Shown one piece after another: positions 21,391-29,733 of a DNA stretch of 64,000 bases; the stretch's first letter is position 1; each line of letters opens with the position of its first letter. Source of the stretch: Mycolicibacterium malmesburyense (GTDB taxonomy: Bacteria > Actinomycetota > Actinomycetes > Mycobacteriales > Mycobacteriaceae); assembly GCF_001050015.1 (NCBI RefSeq), contig NZ_CVTB01000233.1, positions 1-64,000 of the forward strand. The letters run 5' to 3'. The notes beneath the pieces are model-generated. The model did no database searches. It saw only the letters and a list, made by a program, of their open reading frames with translations, and had not been told where the DNA came from. Both the position numbers and the translations under genes were made by a program.

Positions 21391-23073
21391 TCAGCCGCAG
21401 CAGTCCGCGGAGACCTCCAGCCGGCACGCGCACGAAGCGCGAATGGGAACGTCGGCGCGCGCCGCGGCGAGCGTGAGCTGTTGACCGATGATCGCGGCCT
21501 CCCCGTGCCGGCCGAGCCTATGCAGGCATTCGCGATAGCCGTGCAGGCTCCACACGTTGTTCGGATGCTGGCACGGTCGCGGCAGGGTGGGATCCAGCCC
21601 GAGATCGGCGGCGTACACCGAGGCGGCCTCCTCGACGCGGCCCTGTTCGAGCAGCAGAGCGCCGTAGGCGTGGCGGGTGGGCTGCATCCAGCCCCAGGGT
21701 TCGTCGTAGGGCAGCGCGTCGTCGAGTTCGATCGCCCGCCGCAGATGCGCGAACGCGGTGTCGAAATCGCCTGCCCGGTATGCGATCTCACCGTCGAGCA
21801 TCGCACCTGCGATCGCGAGGATGTCGAGCACGGTGTTGTTGAACAGGTAGCGGCTGTCGGGGATGCGGCCGTAAGCCTCGGCGAAGGCCTCCCGCTCGGC
21901 GCGTGCCTGTTGCAGGTTGCCCTTGGCGGCGTGGGCCACGCCGCGCCCGTAGTGGATGGTCGCGGCGGTGCTGCAGTAGAGCGCGGCATCGTCGGGTAGC
22001 GGTTGGGCGATGAGCTCGTCCCAGCGACCGAACCGGACCAACACATGGGTGCGCAGTGGGACGAACGCCTCCAACCAGTCGGCCATCGGCGGGGATTCGA
22101 TCGCCAGCAGCTTTGGACCGAGCTGGGCGGCCAGCTCATCGGCGGCGGCGAGCGCGGTCCTCGAATTACCTTCGAACATCGCCGAATACACCACGAAATG
22201 CAGGTTGTGCGCGCGGTAGAGGGAGTAGAAGTTCAGCGGGCCCTCGCGCTCGACGAACCGCCGATCGACCTGTATCGCCGCCTGATTCGCCACGACCGAA
22301 TCGCGGTAGTTGCCGCACAGCACATCGATGTGACTGGGCATGTGCTGCAGATGACCGGCGTCGGGCACCAGGCCGCGCAACAGATCCGCGGCGGGCAACG
22401 CATCCTGCGGGTTCGCCGACATCTCCATCGTGTGCAGGTAGAAGTGCAGGATGCCGGGGTGGGTGCGGCCCGCGTCGGTGGCCAGCGCGGCGTCGAGGAT
22501 CCGCTTGGCCTCCACCACACGCGAGCCGGGCGCGGGTTCGCCGGTTCTGGTGTCCCACAGCGCCCACGCCGTGACGTTCACCAGCGCGTCGGCGGCGAGG
22601 GCCTGGACGTCGATGTCGTCGGGGTAGGCCTGGGCCAGCGCCGCCATCGCATCGGCGTACCGGGCGCCGCCGGCTTCGAGAGACTCGGCGTCGTTCGAAT
22701 CGTCGGTGGGGAAGCGGGTCTGCAGGGCGGCGATCAGGCCCCGCTCCACCGGTGCCGCGCGGTTGCCCTCGGCCAGTTGCAGTTCCATCCGGGCGCGCGC
22801 GAGCGACGCGGCCGCGTCGACGGGATCGAATGCGTCCCAGGCCTTGTTGTAGTTCGGGCCGATCGCGTACGCGATGCCCCATCGGGCGATCGCCAGGTCC
22901 GGGTCCAGTTCGAGCGCTCGCTCGAAGCAGCGGATGGCCTCCTCGTGATTGAAGGCGTAGCACCAGACCATCCCGCGGTCGAACCACACCTGCGCCTGTG
23001 GCGTGGGTGTCTCAATCGGCCGGTGATAGGACCCGAGGTCGTAGTAGCGCTCGTCCTCGACCGAGATGCTCAT
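21391..23073 (-). CDS. Tetratricopeptide-repeat protein, 560 aa
   Basis: This large soluble helical-repeat protein has TPR-like units at both ends: FNHEEAIRCFERALELDPDLA near residue 45, and the pattern AGDFDTAFAHLRRAIELDD in the last third. The middle contains HFYLHTMEMS and HLQHMPSHIDV, characteristic of a conserved family often annotated only as TPR protein. No enzyme motif was seen. The start overlaps the upstream membrane-protein gene by about 60 bases, so co-transcription is likely. Confidence 0.82.
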   Translation of the reverse strand: MSISVEDERYYDLGSYHRPIETPTPQAQVWFDRGMVWCYAFNHEEAIRCFERALELDPDLAIARWGIAYAIGPNYNKAWDAFDPVDAAASLARARMELQLAEGNRAAPVERGLIAALQTRFPTDDSNDAESLEAGGARYADAMAALAQAYPDDIDVQALAADALVNVTAWALWDTRTGEPAPGSRVVEAKRILDAALATDAGRTHPGILHFYLHTMEMSANPQDALPAADLLRGLVPDAGHLQHMPSHIDVLCGNYRDSVVANQAAIQVDRRFVEREGPLNFYSLYRAHNLHFVVYSAMFEGNSRTALAAADELAAQLGPKLLAIESPPMADWLEAFVPLRTHVLVRFGRWDELIAQPLPDDAALYCSTAATIHYGRGVAHAAKGNLQQARAEREAFAEAYGRIPDSRYLFNNTVLDILAIAGAMLDGEIAYRAGDFDTAFAHLRRAIELDDALPYDEPWGWMQPTRHAYGALLLEQGRVEEAASVYAADLGLDPTLPRPCQHPNNVWSLHGYRECLHRLGRHGEAAIIGQQLTLAAARADVPIRASCACRLEVSADCCG

Positions 23074-24070
23074 GCACCGCACGATAATTCACACGCGCGG
23101 CCGTCGCGGCGGTTGCGAGTAGACATCCCGCGGCGCCCCACAGCAGCAGGGTCATCAGCGGTGTCTGGGCGCCGTTGCCGCCGAAGTAGACGACGCTGCG
23201 CAGCAACGAGACGCCCGCGCCCTGGGGCACGATCGTGCTGAAGGTGGAGTAGAACTCCGACAGCAGCGGGCGCCCGACGGGCCCCGCCGCCGCGGCGTTG
23301 CCGACGATCACCAGGAAGGCCGTCAGCGTCAGCGAGGCCGCGGAGCCGAACGCCGCGGCGACGCCAGTGATCGCCCCGCCGACGGCCATCGAGTACAGCC
23401 ACAGCGTGCCGAAGACCTGCCATGTGTGGCCGACCAATGCTCCGAGGATTCCGTCGACGTAGAGCGTGACGCCACCGGCGAGCAGCGCGGAGTATCCGGC
23501 GAGGGTCACGGTCCGCAGCGCCAGCGTGGCGGGTTTGCGCACGGTGCCCATGAACGTGCCGAGCACCGTCGCCGCGACCGATGCGCCGATGGACAGGAAG
23601 ATGACCGCGTAGAACTCGACGGTGCCCGACGGGTCTCCGGCGGACGGGGGAGCGACGTCCTCGACGACGGGGCGCAGGCCCGCCTTCGCAGCGATCGCCG
23701 CACCAACGGTTTCTGCCGCCGCGGCCACACTGCGACCACCGCCACCCGCGACGTAGATCGTCAGTGCGCCATCGGGATCGACCGCGAACGCCGTGTCGGC
23801 CTCGCGTTCGTAGACCCGCTGGCGCGCCGCGGCGCCGTCGCCGACTTCGGTGACGGTCAGCGCATCATCGGCCTCAACGCCGTCGACGAACTGCGGTGGC
23901 CCGGCGACGACAACCGCCATGTTGTGCAGCGTCGGTTTGGCGAAGGCGCCCGAGTAGCTGGCGATCATCGCGATGACGACGAGCGTCATGCCGAGCAGGA
24001 CCAGCGCGGTCATCCGCACCGCCGTGCGGTCGCGGACTCCGGAGCGCTCGGGGGCGTGGTGTCTACCCAT
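23012..24070 (-). CDS. YhgE/Pip-like (DUF3533) membrane exporter component
   Basis: This 352-residue protein has one N-terminal membrane helix (VLLGMTLVVIAMIASYSG), an extracytoplasmic domain of about 130 residues, then five to six helices. This is the layout of ABC-2/DUF3533 proteins. Family members move drugs or lipids or hold phage-receptor functions. Its start overlaps the end of the TetR gene by eight bases and an operator lies upstream of that gene, so it is the likely target of the TetR repressor. Confidence 0.78.
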   Translation of the reverse strand: MGRHHAPERSGVRDRTAVRMTALVLLGMTLVVIAMIASYSGAFAKPTLHNMAVVVAGPPQFVDGVEADDALTVTEVGDGAAARQRVYEREADTAFAVDPDGALTIYVAGGGGRSVAAAAETVGAAIAAKAGLRPVVEDVAPPSAGDPSGTVEFYAVIFLSIGASVAATVLGTFMGTVRKPATLALRTVTLAGYSALLAGGVTLYVDGILGALVGHTWQVFGTLWLYSMAVGGAITGVAAAFGSAASLTLTAFLVIVGNAAAAGPVGRPLLSEFYSTFSTIVPQGAGVSLLRSVVYFGGNGAQTPLMTLLLWGAAGCLLATAATAARVNYRAVHEHLGRGRALLRPRVLSPAD

Positions 24071-24653
24071 GGAGTGAACCTCTCGAATGTTCGGGGACGC
24101 CCAGCAGGGCGTTGACCGTGTCCAGTGCGGCGCGCACGCGATCGCCGAGATCGGTGGCGTCCGGGTCGTCCATCCAGGACCGCAGCACTTCGGTGAATCC
24201 GCCGACCAGGAACCGGGTCACGGCCTCGGGGGTCACCCCGGCGATCGCGGTCACCGCGGGCATGGCCGCGGCGGCCATCTCCTCGCAGGCCGGTGTCAGT
24301 TCGGCGCGGAACGCCGCGACGACCCGCTGCGCCACGGTGCTGGAGACGACGTTGCGGTACACCGCGCGGTGTTCGCCGACAAAGTCGAACAACCGCAGGA
24401 CCCGGGCGCGGGCATCGCCGCCGATGTCGGCGGTCGCGGCTCCGAACGCGACGGTGACCGAGGTCGCGACGGCGTCGTCGCGGTCGGTGAAGTGCTGGTA
24501 GAAGACCTGCCGGCTGACACCGGCGCGCGCCACGACGTCGCCGACGGTCAATCCGTCGACCGCTTGCTCGTGCGCAAGCGCGAACGCCGCGTCCCGGAGG
24601 AGCGCACGAACCCGCTCGGCGCGAGGGTCTGCGCTGTGTGCGCGTGCTGCCAT
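24063..24653 (-). CDS. TetR-family regulator of the DUF3533 exporter
   Basis: This 196-residue repressor has the N-terminal TetR helix-turn-helix at residues 30-52 (LTVGDVVARAGVSRQVFYQHF). The ligand-binding C-terminal part is helical, with ALDTVNALLG at its end. It overlaps the exporter gene. A long palindrome lies 19 bases before the start codon and covers the promoter, which fits autoregulation of a repressor-exporter operon. The ligand is unknown. Confidence 0.9.
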   Translation of the reverse strand: MAARAHSADPRAERVRALLRDAAFALAHEQAVDGLTVGDVVARAGVSRQVFYQHFTDRDDAVATSVTVAFGAATADIGGDARARVLRLFDFVGEHRAVYRNVVSSTVAQRVVAAFRAELTPACEEMAAAAMPAVTAIAGVTPEAVTRFLVGGFTEVLRSWMDDPDATDLGDRVRAALDTVNALLGVPEHSRGSLHG

Positions 24654-24671
24654 ACGAGAAGCGTAGGGCAG

Positions 24672-24693
24672 TTCGTAGACAAGTGACTACGAA
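24672..24693. promoter_or_regulatory. TetR-type palindromic operator
   Basis: The 22-base palindrome has left arm TTCGTAGACAA and right arm GTGACTACGAA. Nine of eleven arm positions are complementary. It lies immediately upstream of the TetR gene and is the obvious autoregulatory site. It also faces the divergent thioesterase gene, 130 bases away. Confidence 0.7.
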
Positions 24694-24799
24694 AAGATAG
24701 GTAATCTAATGCGACTTTCGGCAGCACTGTGACGCGCGCCTCGCCGGAGCCCGCCCGGACCGCTCGCGAACGGACATCGGCGAATTCGACAACCCGAGC

Positions 24800-24813
24800 T
24801 GGAACGTGTTCTA
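24800..24813. promoter_or_regulatory. KstR-type operator upstream of the thioesterase
   Basis: TGGAACGTGTTCTA fits the KstR consensus TnnAACnnGTTnnA at every fixed position. It lies eight bases before the GTG of the thioesterase gene and would overlap its -10 region. KstR represses the cholesterol-catabolism regulon in mycobacteria. Confidence 0.6.
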
Positions 24814-24821
24814 GTGCATGC

Positions 24822-25448
24822 GTGGTGGAGTTCACCGACATCGGAGATGTGTCGGCAGCCGAGATCGACCGGCTGCGCGGCGTTTACGGCCCGCTCGCCG
24901 AGTCGGTCCGGGAGTTGATCGACGCGACGATCCGCACGGAGGTCGACGCGGACACGGTCGCGGCGGTCCGCGCGCAGATCGACCGGGCGACGGCGACCCT
25001 GCGGTCGCGGCAGATCGACGGGCCGTTCGGCGTTCGCTTCACCACCGGTGGGGAGCGGATGGTGTGGGGCAATCCGGTGATCGGGCTCCGCAACCCGGTC
25101 GCGCCGCCGCTGACCGTCGAACGCGACGACGACGGGCGGGTGTACACCGACTTCGAACTCGGCGCCGCGTACGAGGGCCCGCCGGGGCATGTGCACGGCG
25201 GAATCTCCGCGCTGATCCTCGACCACATCCTCGGCGAGGTCGCCGCCCAATCGATCACCCCGCGATTCACCGGGACCATCACGCTGCGCTACCTGCGCCC
25301 GACCCGCCTCGGCCGGCTGCACGCGGAGGCCATCACCAACCGGTCCGAGGGCATCAAGTCCTATGCGACGGGTTTTCTCGCCGACGACGAAGGTGTGACG
25401 GTGGAAGCCGAAGGCGTGTTCATCGAGCCGAAGTGGGCTCGCGGATAG
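24822..25448 (+). CDS. PaaI/hotdog-fold acyl-CoA thioesterase
   Basis: This 208-residue protein has a C-terminal hotdog domain (about residues 100-205) with EGPPGHVHGGISALILDHILG, the PaaI-type active-site helix, and ITLRYLRPTRLGRL. The first 90 residues are an acidic helical extension. It probably hydrolyses acyl-CoA thioesters. I chose the GTG at 24822. A perfect KstR-type site just upstream suggests induction on sterols. The 3' end overlaps the convergent FUSC gene by 29 bases. Confidence 0.85.
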   Translation: MVEFTDIGDVSAAEIDRLRGVYGPLAESVRELIDATIRTEVDADTVAAVRAQIDRATATLRSRQIDGPFGVRFTTGGERMVWGNPVIGLRNPVAPPLTVERDDDGRVYTDFELGAAYEGPPGHVHGGISALILDHILGEVAAQSITPRFTGTITLRYLRPTRLGRLHAEAITNRSEGIKSYATGFLADDEGVTVEAEGVFIEPKWARG

Positions 25449-27408
25449 CGGCGATTCCGGACAGGCTGCGGGTGATCGCGCCGATCTCGGACACCAGGAC
25501 GCGCGCGGCGCCGTCGTTGCCGGTGAGCCCCTCCGCCTTCTCCCGCACCTGCTGATTGGCGGCGGTCAACGCCGCGATGTCCACGGTCCACGGCGTCCCC
25601 GGGTTCGGCGGTGCTCCCCGCAGCGCGTCGACGAAATCATCGACGGCCGCGATGAATTCGGGGGTCAGCGTGGACGGCGGTCGATTCGGCAGATTGGCCT
25701 CCAATGTGGTGCACGAGATGGTGACGGCGTTCAGCGCGGTGCGGTACGAGCGCAACCACCGACGCAGCTCGCGCGATTCCATCCGGGTGCCGCCCGACGC
25801 GGCCTCGAACCCGGCGCGGGCGCGGTAGGCGTGTTGCCACGCCGACGACACCGCATCGGCCGGGCGGTCAAGGGGATGGACGTAGGCCCTGACAACCGTT
25901 GCGGCGTAATCGATCTCGGTTTTGAGTAGTTCACCGGCGCGGTGATGCAGGCGGGTCAGCGTGTGGTCGGGCAACGCGACGTGTGCCACGACCGCAAGCC
26001 CGCCGCCGACGACGATCGAGAACAGTCGGTCCTCGAGCGCCGCCCCGGCGGTGGCCGCGTCGATCTCGAGAAGGAACACGACGGCCGCCGCCAGGGCGGC
26101 ACTGGTGGCGATGTATCCCGTCCGGGTCGCGGCATACGTCGCGGCGAGGCAAAGAGCGGCGAGCACGATGGCGGCGAAACCCGTTGGGTGTAGCAGCATC
26201 ACGATGATTGATGCGACGACAACCCCGGTGGCGATGCCCGCCAGCCGCCCGACACAGCGCGTGTAGGTGTGGGCGGTCTCGGGGCGCAATACCATCAGGA
26301 CTGTCAGAGCGATCCAGTAGCCGTGCACGACAGGAGCGAATCGGTCGGCGAGCGCGGCGACCGCCACCGCCGCCGACAGCCGAGTGGCGTGGCGGAGCAG
26401 CGGCGAGGTCAACGTCAGATGCGAACGGACCGTCGTCAGCGCTGCGCGCACGGGGCTGATCAGGTCGGGCCGGAACAGGTCGGGGAACCGTAACTCGGCC
26501 GCCTCGTGGAGTTGCTGCGAAAGCCGTTTGATCTCCGCGTTTTCCGGGTCGTCAAGCGCCGCCACCGCCGCATCGAGCCGCACCAGGCCGTGCTCGGCAT
26601 TGCGCCTGGCCACGTGGGTGTGGTCGGCGATCGCGTCGAGTACTTCCGCTGCGGCGGTCAGCACCCGCGCGATGTCGTCGCGCTCACCCGCGGAACTGCC
26701 GCGCAGCACGCGCACCGTCGCCATGATCCGTTCGGGCAGCCGGTGTCCACCCCGGTACGCCTCGGGTCGACGGCTGGCCTGGGTGTCGATGAACGCATCG
26801 CGCAACGACGGCATCAACGCCGTGCCGGTCGGTGTCTCCGCATCCTCGGCGGCCTGGCGCGCATCCGCCGCCAATGCTCCGTACGCCTCGGCCAGTGCCT
26901 CGCGTTGAGTGCGCCATCGCTGAGGCGGCCACACGGCGATCAGTCCCGCCTGCAGGCCGCCCGCGGCCACCGTCAGAACGGTCGGGATGAGAACCGACGA
27001 CGCCGACGGCGCCAGCGGGGGTGCGATGGACAGAAGGGCGCCACCGGCGGCTGCGACGAGGCCCGCGTTGTTCCCGACCGCCCATTGCAAGCCGGCGCCG
27101 AAGCACCACAGGGCGAGCGCGAGGACGAACAAGACGTTGTACGACGACAGCAGCGCCCCGAGGAAGACGGCCGCGCTCATCTGGGCGGCGACCACCAGCA
27201 CGCGGGCGATTCGGCCTCCGGGGCTGTCCTGCAGCGCGACGGCGCCCGCCACTGCCCCCGCACCGGCCACCCACACGGCGGCCGCCCCCGAACCCCACAG
27301 CAGCGCGAGCGAGGCGATCGCCAACACGCCAAGCAGGCTCCTGGTCACCGCCCCAGGTTCGGGCATGGCCGGCCGAAGAGCGTCGATGACCCTGCTGCGG
27401 GTGCTCAC
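25420..27408 (-). CDS. FUSC-family membrane transporter
   Basis: This 662-residue protein has two blocks of about five or six membrane helices (residues ~20-170 and ~355-510), each followed by a long cytosolic helical region. This is the YccC/FUSC architecture of aromatic-acid and related effluxers. Hydrophobic words include LLWGSGAAAVWVAGAGAVAG and AVVFLLEIDAATAGAALEDR. The export substrate is unknown. The GTG start at 27408 is inferred from where the membrane domain begins. The region upstream to 27655 holds no other gene. Confidence 0.82.
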   Translation of the reverse strand: MSTRSRVIDALRPAMPEPGAVTRSLLGVLAIASLALLWGSGAAAVWVAGAGAVAGAVALQDSPGGRIARVLVVAAQMSAAVFLGALLSSYNVLFVLALALWCFGAGLQWAVGNNAGLVAAAGGALLSIAPPLAPSASSVLIPTVLTVAAGGLQAGLIAVWPPQRWRTQREALAEAYGALAADARQAAEDAETPTGTALMPSLRDAFIDTQASRRPEAYRGGHRLPERIMATVRVLRGSSAGERDDIARVLTAAAEVLDAIADHTHVARRNAEHGLVRLDAAVAALDDPENAEIKRLSQQLHEAAELRFPDLFRPDLISPVRAALTTVRSHLTLTSPLLRHATRLSAAVAVAALADRFAPVVHGYWIALTVLMVLRPETAHTYTRCVGRLAGIATGVVVASIIVMLLHPTGFAAIVLAALCLAATYAATRTGYIATSAALAAAVVFLLEIDAATAGAALEDRLFSIVVGGGLAVVAHVALPDHTLTRLHHRAGELLKTEIDYAATVVRAYVHPLDRPADAVSSAWQHAYRARAGFEAASGGTRMESRELRRWLRSYRTALNAVTISCTTLEANLPNRPPSTLTPEFIAAVDDFVDALRGAPPNPGTPWTVDIAALTAANQQVREKAEGLTGNDGAARVLVSEIGAITRSLSGIAAIREPTSAR

Positions 27409-27655
27409 GTACTCATTCTGACGCCTGGGCACCGACTCTCGCGGTACCACACGCGTCAATTTCGGGCAGTTGCCGTGACATAGCCGACCACCTGCCACAA
27501 CCCCTGAACCGCGGCGCGTCAAACACCGTGTGCCACACCGCAAAGCCCGCCCTGCCGGAGCCTCCCACGCGCGCCCTCATTCGATTTGCCTGCGGCGACG
27601 CGAGTTCGGGGTTAAAGTCAGCCGACGGGGTCGGTTCGCAGCAGCGGAGGTGCCG

Positions 27656-27799
27656 GTGGCGGATGTCGCGATCGCGCGCGAATCCGTTGCCGATGATCAC
27701 CTGCAGGTCCGAATCACGAACACCCCGTCTCATGTGAACCACCGAGCGCAATCGTGGGCGCTTGACGCTCGGCCGGGCCAACGAAGGGAATCGTCATGA
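27656..27799 (+). CDS. Candidate 47-codon leader ORF of the thiocyanate-hydrolase operon
   Basis: A GTG is preceded at five bases by a perfect GGAGG (27646-27650). It opens a frame of 47 codons, VADVAIARESVADDHLQVR at the start, that stops in an ATGA overlap with the next gene. The strong ribosome site and coupled stop argue for translation. TAAAGT (27613-27618) may be the -10. I do not recognise the peptide. It could be a small subunit-like protein or a regulatory leader. Confidence 0.45.
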   Translation: MADVAIARESVADDHLQVRITNTPSHVNHRAQSWALDARPGQRRESS

Positions 27800-28632
27800 G
27801 CACGGCGGCCGAGCGAGCAGCGCAACTCGATCTGGTGGCCCGGTTGAAGTCGGCCTATCCCGAGCTGCCGGATGCGCCGACACCGGATCTCCTCGACCAC
27901 AACCGGATCACCGCGTATCTCAAACCCGTCCACGACGTCGGCGGCGAACCGGATGCGCCGATGAAGTACGAGAACAAGCAATACGAGCTCTGGGAGCACA
28001 TGACGTATGTCATCTGCGAGGTGCTGGCGTGGCGCGGTATCTGGCTCTCGGAGGAACGCCGTCGCATCGGCAACGTCGATGTGGGCAGGGCCGAGTACTT
28101 GGGGCTGCCCTATTACGGTCGCTGGCTGTTGGCCGTCGCGCGCGTACTGGTGGAAAAGCACCACATCGGCCTGACCGAGTTGAGCGAACGGATGGCCGAG
28201 GTCAAGGCGCGCTATGAGGGTGGGCTCGCGGTCAAGAAGCTGGAGGCCAAGCCGAAATCCGAGGGCGACGGATCGCAGGTCAAGCGCAACGCCCACCACA
28301 AACACGCGGTGGGCAAGGGCGACCCGCAGGTCTATGCCGGGCAGGCCGGCAATCCGAAGTTCGAGGTCGGCGATGCGGTGATCGTGCGCGAGCTGCCCGT
28401 CATCTTCTACACGCGGACTCCCGAATACGTTCGCGGGGCACGGGGCGAGATCGCGACCGTCGCATACGAAAGCCCGGCGGCTGAGGACGAGACCTGGGAC
28501 CGGCCGGCCAAACCGGAGTGGTTCTACGTCGTGCGATTCAACATGTCGGAGCTGTGGCACGGCTACACCGGCACCGACGACGACGTCATACAGACCGAGA
28601 TCCCCGAGCACTGGCTGGAGGCCGCCTCATGA
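27796..28632 (+). CDS. Thiocyanate hydrolase alpha-beta fusion subunit (nitrile hydratase beta-like)
   Basis: The 278-residue protein joins two parts. Residues 1-145 resemble the nitrile-hydratase beta N-terminal/SCNase alpha domain (EHMTYVICEVLAWRGIWLSEER, YYGRWLLAVARVLVEKH). Residues 180-278 are the SH3-like SCNase beta domain (FYTRTPEYVRGARGE, YESPAAEDE, TEIPEHWLE). A Lys/His-rich linker joins them. In Thiobacillus the two are separate genes. It would form the shell around the gamma metal subunit. AAGGGA precedes the ATG, and its stop overlaps the next start. Confidence 0.85.
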   Translation: MSTAAERAAQLDLVARLKSAYPELPDAPTPDLLDHNRITAYLKPVHDVGGEPDAPMKYENKQYELWEHMTYVICEVLAWRGIWLSEERRRIGNVDVGRAEYLGLPYYGRWLLAVARVLVEKHHIGLTELSERMAEVKARYEGGLAVKKLEAKPKSEGDGSQVKRNAHHKHAVGKGDPQVYAGQAGNPKFEVGDAVIVRELPVIFYTRTPEYVRGARGEIATVAYESPAAEDETWDRPAKPEWFYVVRFNMSELWHGYTGTDDDVIQTEIPEHWLEAAS

Positions 28633-29342
28633 CCCATCACGACCACGATCACGATCATGAGCGCACGGTCGCGCCGATGGTCGACGAAATCACCGACTTC
28701 GAGGTGCTCGAGATCGCGTTGCGCGAACTGTGTATCGAGAAGGGCATCTTCACCGCCGAGGAACACCGCCGTTTCACCGAGTTCGCCGAACAGATCGGGC
28801 CGACACCCGCCGCGACGCTCGTCGCCAGGGCGTGGCTGGACCCCGAATTCAAGCAGCTGGCGCTGTCGGAACCCATGACGGCCAGCAAGGAGGTCGGCGT
28901 CGACTGGATGGAGCCGACCGGATTCGGAACACCCAGCGACTTCACAGCTTTCGAGATCCTCGAGGACACCCCGACACTGCACAACGTGATCGTGTGCGCA
29001 TTGTGCTCCTGCTACCCGCGGCCCATCCTGGGCAACTCACCGGAGTGGTACCGCACGCCGAACTACCGCAGGCGCATGGTCCGCTGGCCGCGTCAGGTGT
29101 TGGCGGAGTTCGGCCTGTACCTGCCCGACGAGGTTACGGTGCGCGTGCAGGACTCCAACCAGAAGCACCGCTTCATGGTGATGCCCATGCGCCCCGCGGG
29201 CACCGAGGACTGGACCGAGGAGCAGCTGGCCGAGATCATCACGCGCGACTGCCTCATCGGCGTCGCCCTACCCAAACCGGGCGTCACCACCAACGTCATC
29301 ACCGACACTCGTCCTGCCGTCCACCCCGCCTCGGAAGCATGA
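28629..29342 (+). CDS. Thiocyanate hydrolase gamma / nitrile hydratase alpha subunit
   Basis: This is the metal-binding catalytic subunit. The metal claw is VCALCSCYPRPILG, where Cys123, Cys126, Ser127 and Cys128 would bind non-corrin Co(III) or Fe(III), usually with two Cys oxidised. Cobalt enzymes normally read CTLCSC and iron ones CSLCSC; Ala replaces that Thr/Ser here. The His/Asp-rich N-terminus (HHDHDHDHE) and the block SPEWYRTPNYRRRMVRWPRQ closely resemble Thiobacillus SCNase gamma, which hydrolyses thiocyanate to carbonyl sulfide and ammonia. Nitriles remain possible substrates. Confidence 0.9.
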   Translation: MTHHDHDHDHERTVAPMVDEITDFEVLEIALRELCIEKGIFTAEEHRRFTEFAEQIGPTPAATLVARAWLDPEFKQLALSEPMTASKEVGVDWMEPTGFGTPSDFTAFEILEDTPTLHNVIVCALCSCYPRPILGNSPEWYRTPNYRRRMVRWPRQVLAEFGLYLPDEVTVRVQDSNQKHRFMVMPMRPAGTEDWTEEQLAEIITRDCLIGVALPKPGVTTNVITDTRPAVHPASEA

Positions 29343-29707
29343 GCGGCACACCGGATCCCGGTATCGAGCAGACGACCATCGCCCCGCTCGAGGAGATCGT
29401 CGAGCGCAACCAGGTCTGGCCGCGGATGGCGGCCAAGTACGGGGTGGAAAACCCTGTGCCGCCCTGGAAGACGAGCCTGGACGGTTTATGCGACGCGCTC
29501 GACCGGGCCGCGTGCGATGCCGACATCCCGGACTTCAAGGCGCGCCGCGACGAAGAGGACGCGCTGACGGCCACGCGGTACGCCCAGTTGCCCTATCCCG
29601 AGAGCCAACTGGTGTCCCTGGCGCACTCGCTGGTGGCGCGCGGGGTCATCGACGAGGACGAGTTGAGGCGGCGACTGGCCAGCATCCGCGAGCGGTTGGA
29701 AGCCTGA
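29339..29707 (+). CDS. P15K-like activator of the SCNase/NHase
   Basis: This 122-residue protein overlaps the gamma gene by four bases. It resembles the N-terminal helical domain of nitrile-hydratase beta (VWPRMAAKYG, then PYPESQLVSLAHSLVARGVIDEDELRRRL). Thiobacillus SCNase has a dedicated activator of this size, P15K, encoded after scnC, which loads cobalt into the gamma subunit. By position, size and fold this is the likely equivalent. A second alpha-like structural subunit is the alternative. Confidence 0.75.
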   Translation: MSGTPDPGIEQTTIAPLEEIVERNQVWPRMAAKYGVENPVPPWKTSLDGLCDALDRAACDADIPDFKARRDEEDALTATRYAQLPYPESQLVSLAHSLVARGVIDEDELRRRLASIRERLEA

Positions 29708-29733
29708 CCGGCGCGACACGTTAAGTTCGCCTC

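Noticed and set aside
27409..27655. Additional gene upstream of the SCNase operon
   Set aside because: Short frames exist but lack ribosome sites and sensible composition. Only the frame from 27656 has support.
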